Assembly (NCBI RefSeq): GCF_036906915.1
Contig: NZ_JBAKHX010000134.1
Coordinates: forward strand, 1 to 12,785
DNA from: Phytohabitans sp036906915
GTDB taxonomy: Bacteria; Actinomycetota; Actinomycetes; Mycobacteriales; Micromonosporaceae
Reading direction: 5' to 3'
Length of the DNA stretch: 12,785 nt
The notes under the pieces are model-generated. The model saw only the letters and a list, made by a program, of their open reading frames with translations. It was not told where the DNA came from and ran no database searches. This document shows, piece by piece, positions 12,080 to 12,785 of this stretch. The translations under genes and the position numbers were made by a program. Every line of letters starts with the position of its first letter. The first letter of the stretch is position 1.

Positions 12080-12785
12080 ATGACCGGAAATCAAAAGCGG
12101 CTCCTGGGCGTGGTTGCCACCCTCGCGGTATTCGGCGGCATCGTCGCTGTCACGCAGGTGTCCAACGCCGCAGGCGAGCGCAACAACGCTGCGTCCCGTG
12201 GCTGCGTCACCGCACCGGGCGGCGCGGCCCCTAACGGGCAGAGCGTGACCACCAGCCGCCAGAACGGCCGCACCGTCCGCAACTACTGGGGCGACGGACA
12301 GTTCTGCGGCACCGCCCAGGTCAACGCGGCGACCACCCAGACCATCACGTGCCCGACCGTGGCCGACAAGCTGCAGAACGTACCTGCCGCCGCGCGCGCC
12401 GAGGTCGACCGCAACCTGGCGCTGCTGGAGACCCAGATCGCCGAGGCGAACCAGCGGCTGGCGACCAGCCAGGGGGAGGGCGGACCGAACTTCGTCCAGA
12501 ACGCCATCCTGGGGCCGCTGGCCAGCAAGCGCACGGCGGCCATCGACCGGATCGCCATCGCGATCGACCGTGTCGGTGACCGGCCGAACAACCTGAACGG
12601 GCTTGCCAACTGCACCCTGAGCGCTGGGAACGGCAACAACAACGGCGGCAACAACAACGGCGGCAACGGCAACAACAACGGCGGTAACAACGGGGGCAAC
12701 CAGCCCGCCACCCCGCCGCCGCTGAACAAGGAGCCGAACACGTGTGAGGAAGGCAGCAACCTGCCGATCCACGATGGTTTCCAGA
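12080..12785 (+). CDS. secreted protein with Asn/Gly-rich linker, partial at right edge
   Basis: The frame opens at ATG 12080 (AAGGA ribosome binding site) and stays open to the window end, so only about 235 residues are visible and the C-terminus is missing. Residues 1-31 are a signal peptide, KRLLGVVATLAVFGGIVAV followed by TQVSNA and a cleavage region. The mature N-terminal domain has four Cys (in RGCVT, QFCGT, ITCPT and ANCTL) and a long helical middle (EVDRNLALLETQIAEANQRLA, split), then IDRIAIAIDRVGDRPNNLNGL. A 24-residue Asn/Gly tract (12629-12700) and a Pro/Thr-rich tail lead to another Cys segment (NTCEEGSNLP), which probably begins a second domain. The four Cys suggest disulfides outside the cell. 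I do not recognise the family. The strong promoter region fits a well-expressed secreted or surface protein. Confidence 0.8.
   Translation, partial: MTGNQKRLLGVVATLAVFGGIVAVTQVSNAAGERNNAASRGCVTAPGGAAPNGQSVTTSRQNGRTVRNYWGDGQFCGTAQVNAATTQTITCPTVADKLQNVPAAARAEVDRNLALLETQIAEANQRLATSQGEGGPNFVQNAILGPLASKRTAAIDRIAIAIDRVGDRPNNLNGLANCTLSAGNGNNNGGNNNGGNGNNNGGNNGGNQPATPPPLNKEPNTCEEGSNLPIHDGFQ
12629..12700 (+). repeat. in-frame Asn/Gly codon repeat
   Basis: Twenty-four codons, all AAC or GGC/GGT/GGG, encode an alternating pattern such as NGNNNGGNNNGG then NGNNNGGNNGGN. The period is roughly 5 to 7 codons and nearly all Asn codons are AAC. It forms a flexible linker between two domains of the secreted protein. 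Low-complexity codon runs like this vary in length between strains by slippage. Confidence 0.85.

Noticed and set aside
11993..12772. 259-aa open frame opposite the Asn/Gly-linker protein
   Set aside because: Its Val/Ala repeats are the reverse complement of the Asn/Gly codons; there is no start signal.

Overview
The window comes from a high-GC actinobacterium. The evidence is strong third-position GC bias, GTG starts, tightly overlapping genes, leaderless promoters of the TANNNT type, and protein families typical of the group. The style (decayed VapBC, VOC protein, secreted S15-type hydrolase, clustered sulfotransferases, GC-rich intergenic palindromes) suggests Micromonosporaceae, but no marker gene here proves the family.

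Layout. Positions 1-500 hold a decayed VapBC toxin-antitoxin locus: an antitoxin tail and a toxin broken by deletions. Next comes a small conserved-looking hydrophilic protein (470-706, minus). A 215-base gap follows, with a striking long inverted repeat at 830-892. The core (922-8478) is a divergent carbohydrate and sulfotransferase locus. Its minus arm runs GT4 glycosyltransferase (4153-5394), sulfotransferase (3024-3911), sulfotransferase (2112-3020), then a TIM-barrel sugar isomerase/epimerase (922-1929). Its plus arm runs sulfotransferase (5410-6321), sulfotransferase (6314-7078), then a lipoprotein glycoside hydrolase (7075-8478), all overlapping. The two arms start only 15 bases apart. 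Four different PAPS-type sulfotransferases with a glycosyltransferase and a surface glycosidase suggest the making and trimming of a sulfated glycan or glycoconjugate. This role is inferred, not shown.

Positions 8470-9316 (minus) carry a two-gene unit of unknown function, a 61-aa protein overlapping a 222-aa protein, with a palindrome upstream that could be its operator. A secreted CocE/NonD (S15-type) serine hydrolase follows (9578-11443, plus), with a well-formed promoter that predicts a leaderless transcript. A convergent VOC (glyoxalase-like) protein lies at 11440-11829 (minus). The right edge holds the start of a secreted cysteine-containing protein with an Asn/Gly-rich linker (12080 onward, cut by the window end), preceded by an unusually AT-rich promoter region.

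The best candidate for an undescribed system is the divergent sulfotransferase/glycosyltransferase/glycosidase locus. The second is the 61-aa plus 222-aa gene pair. No RNA genes, insertion sequences or CRISPR arrays were seen.
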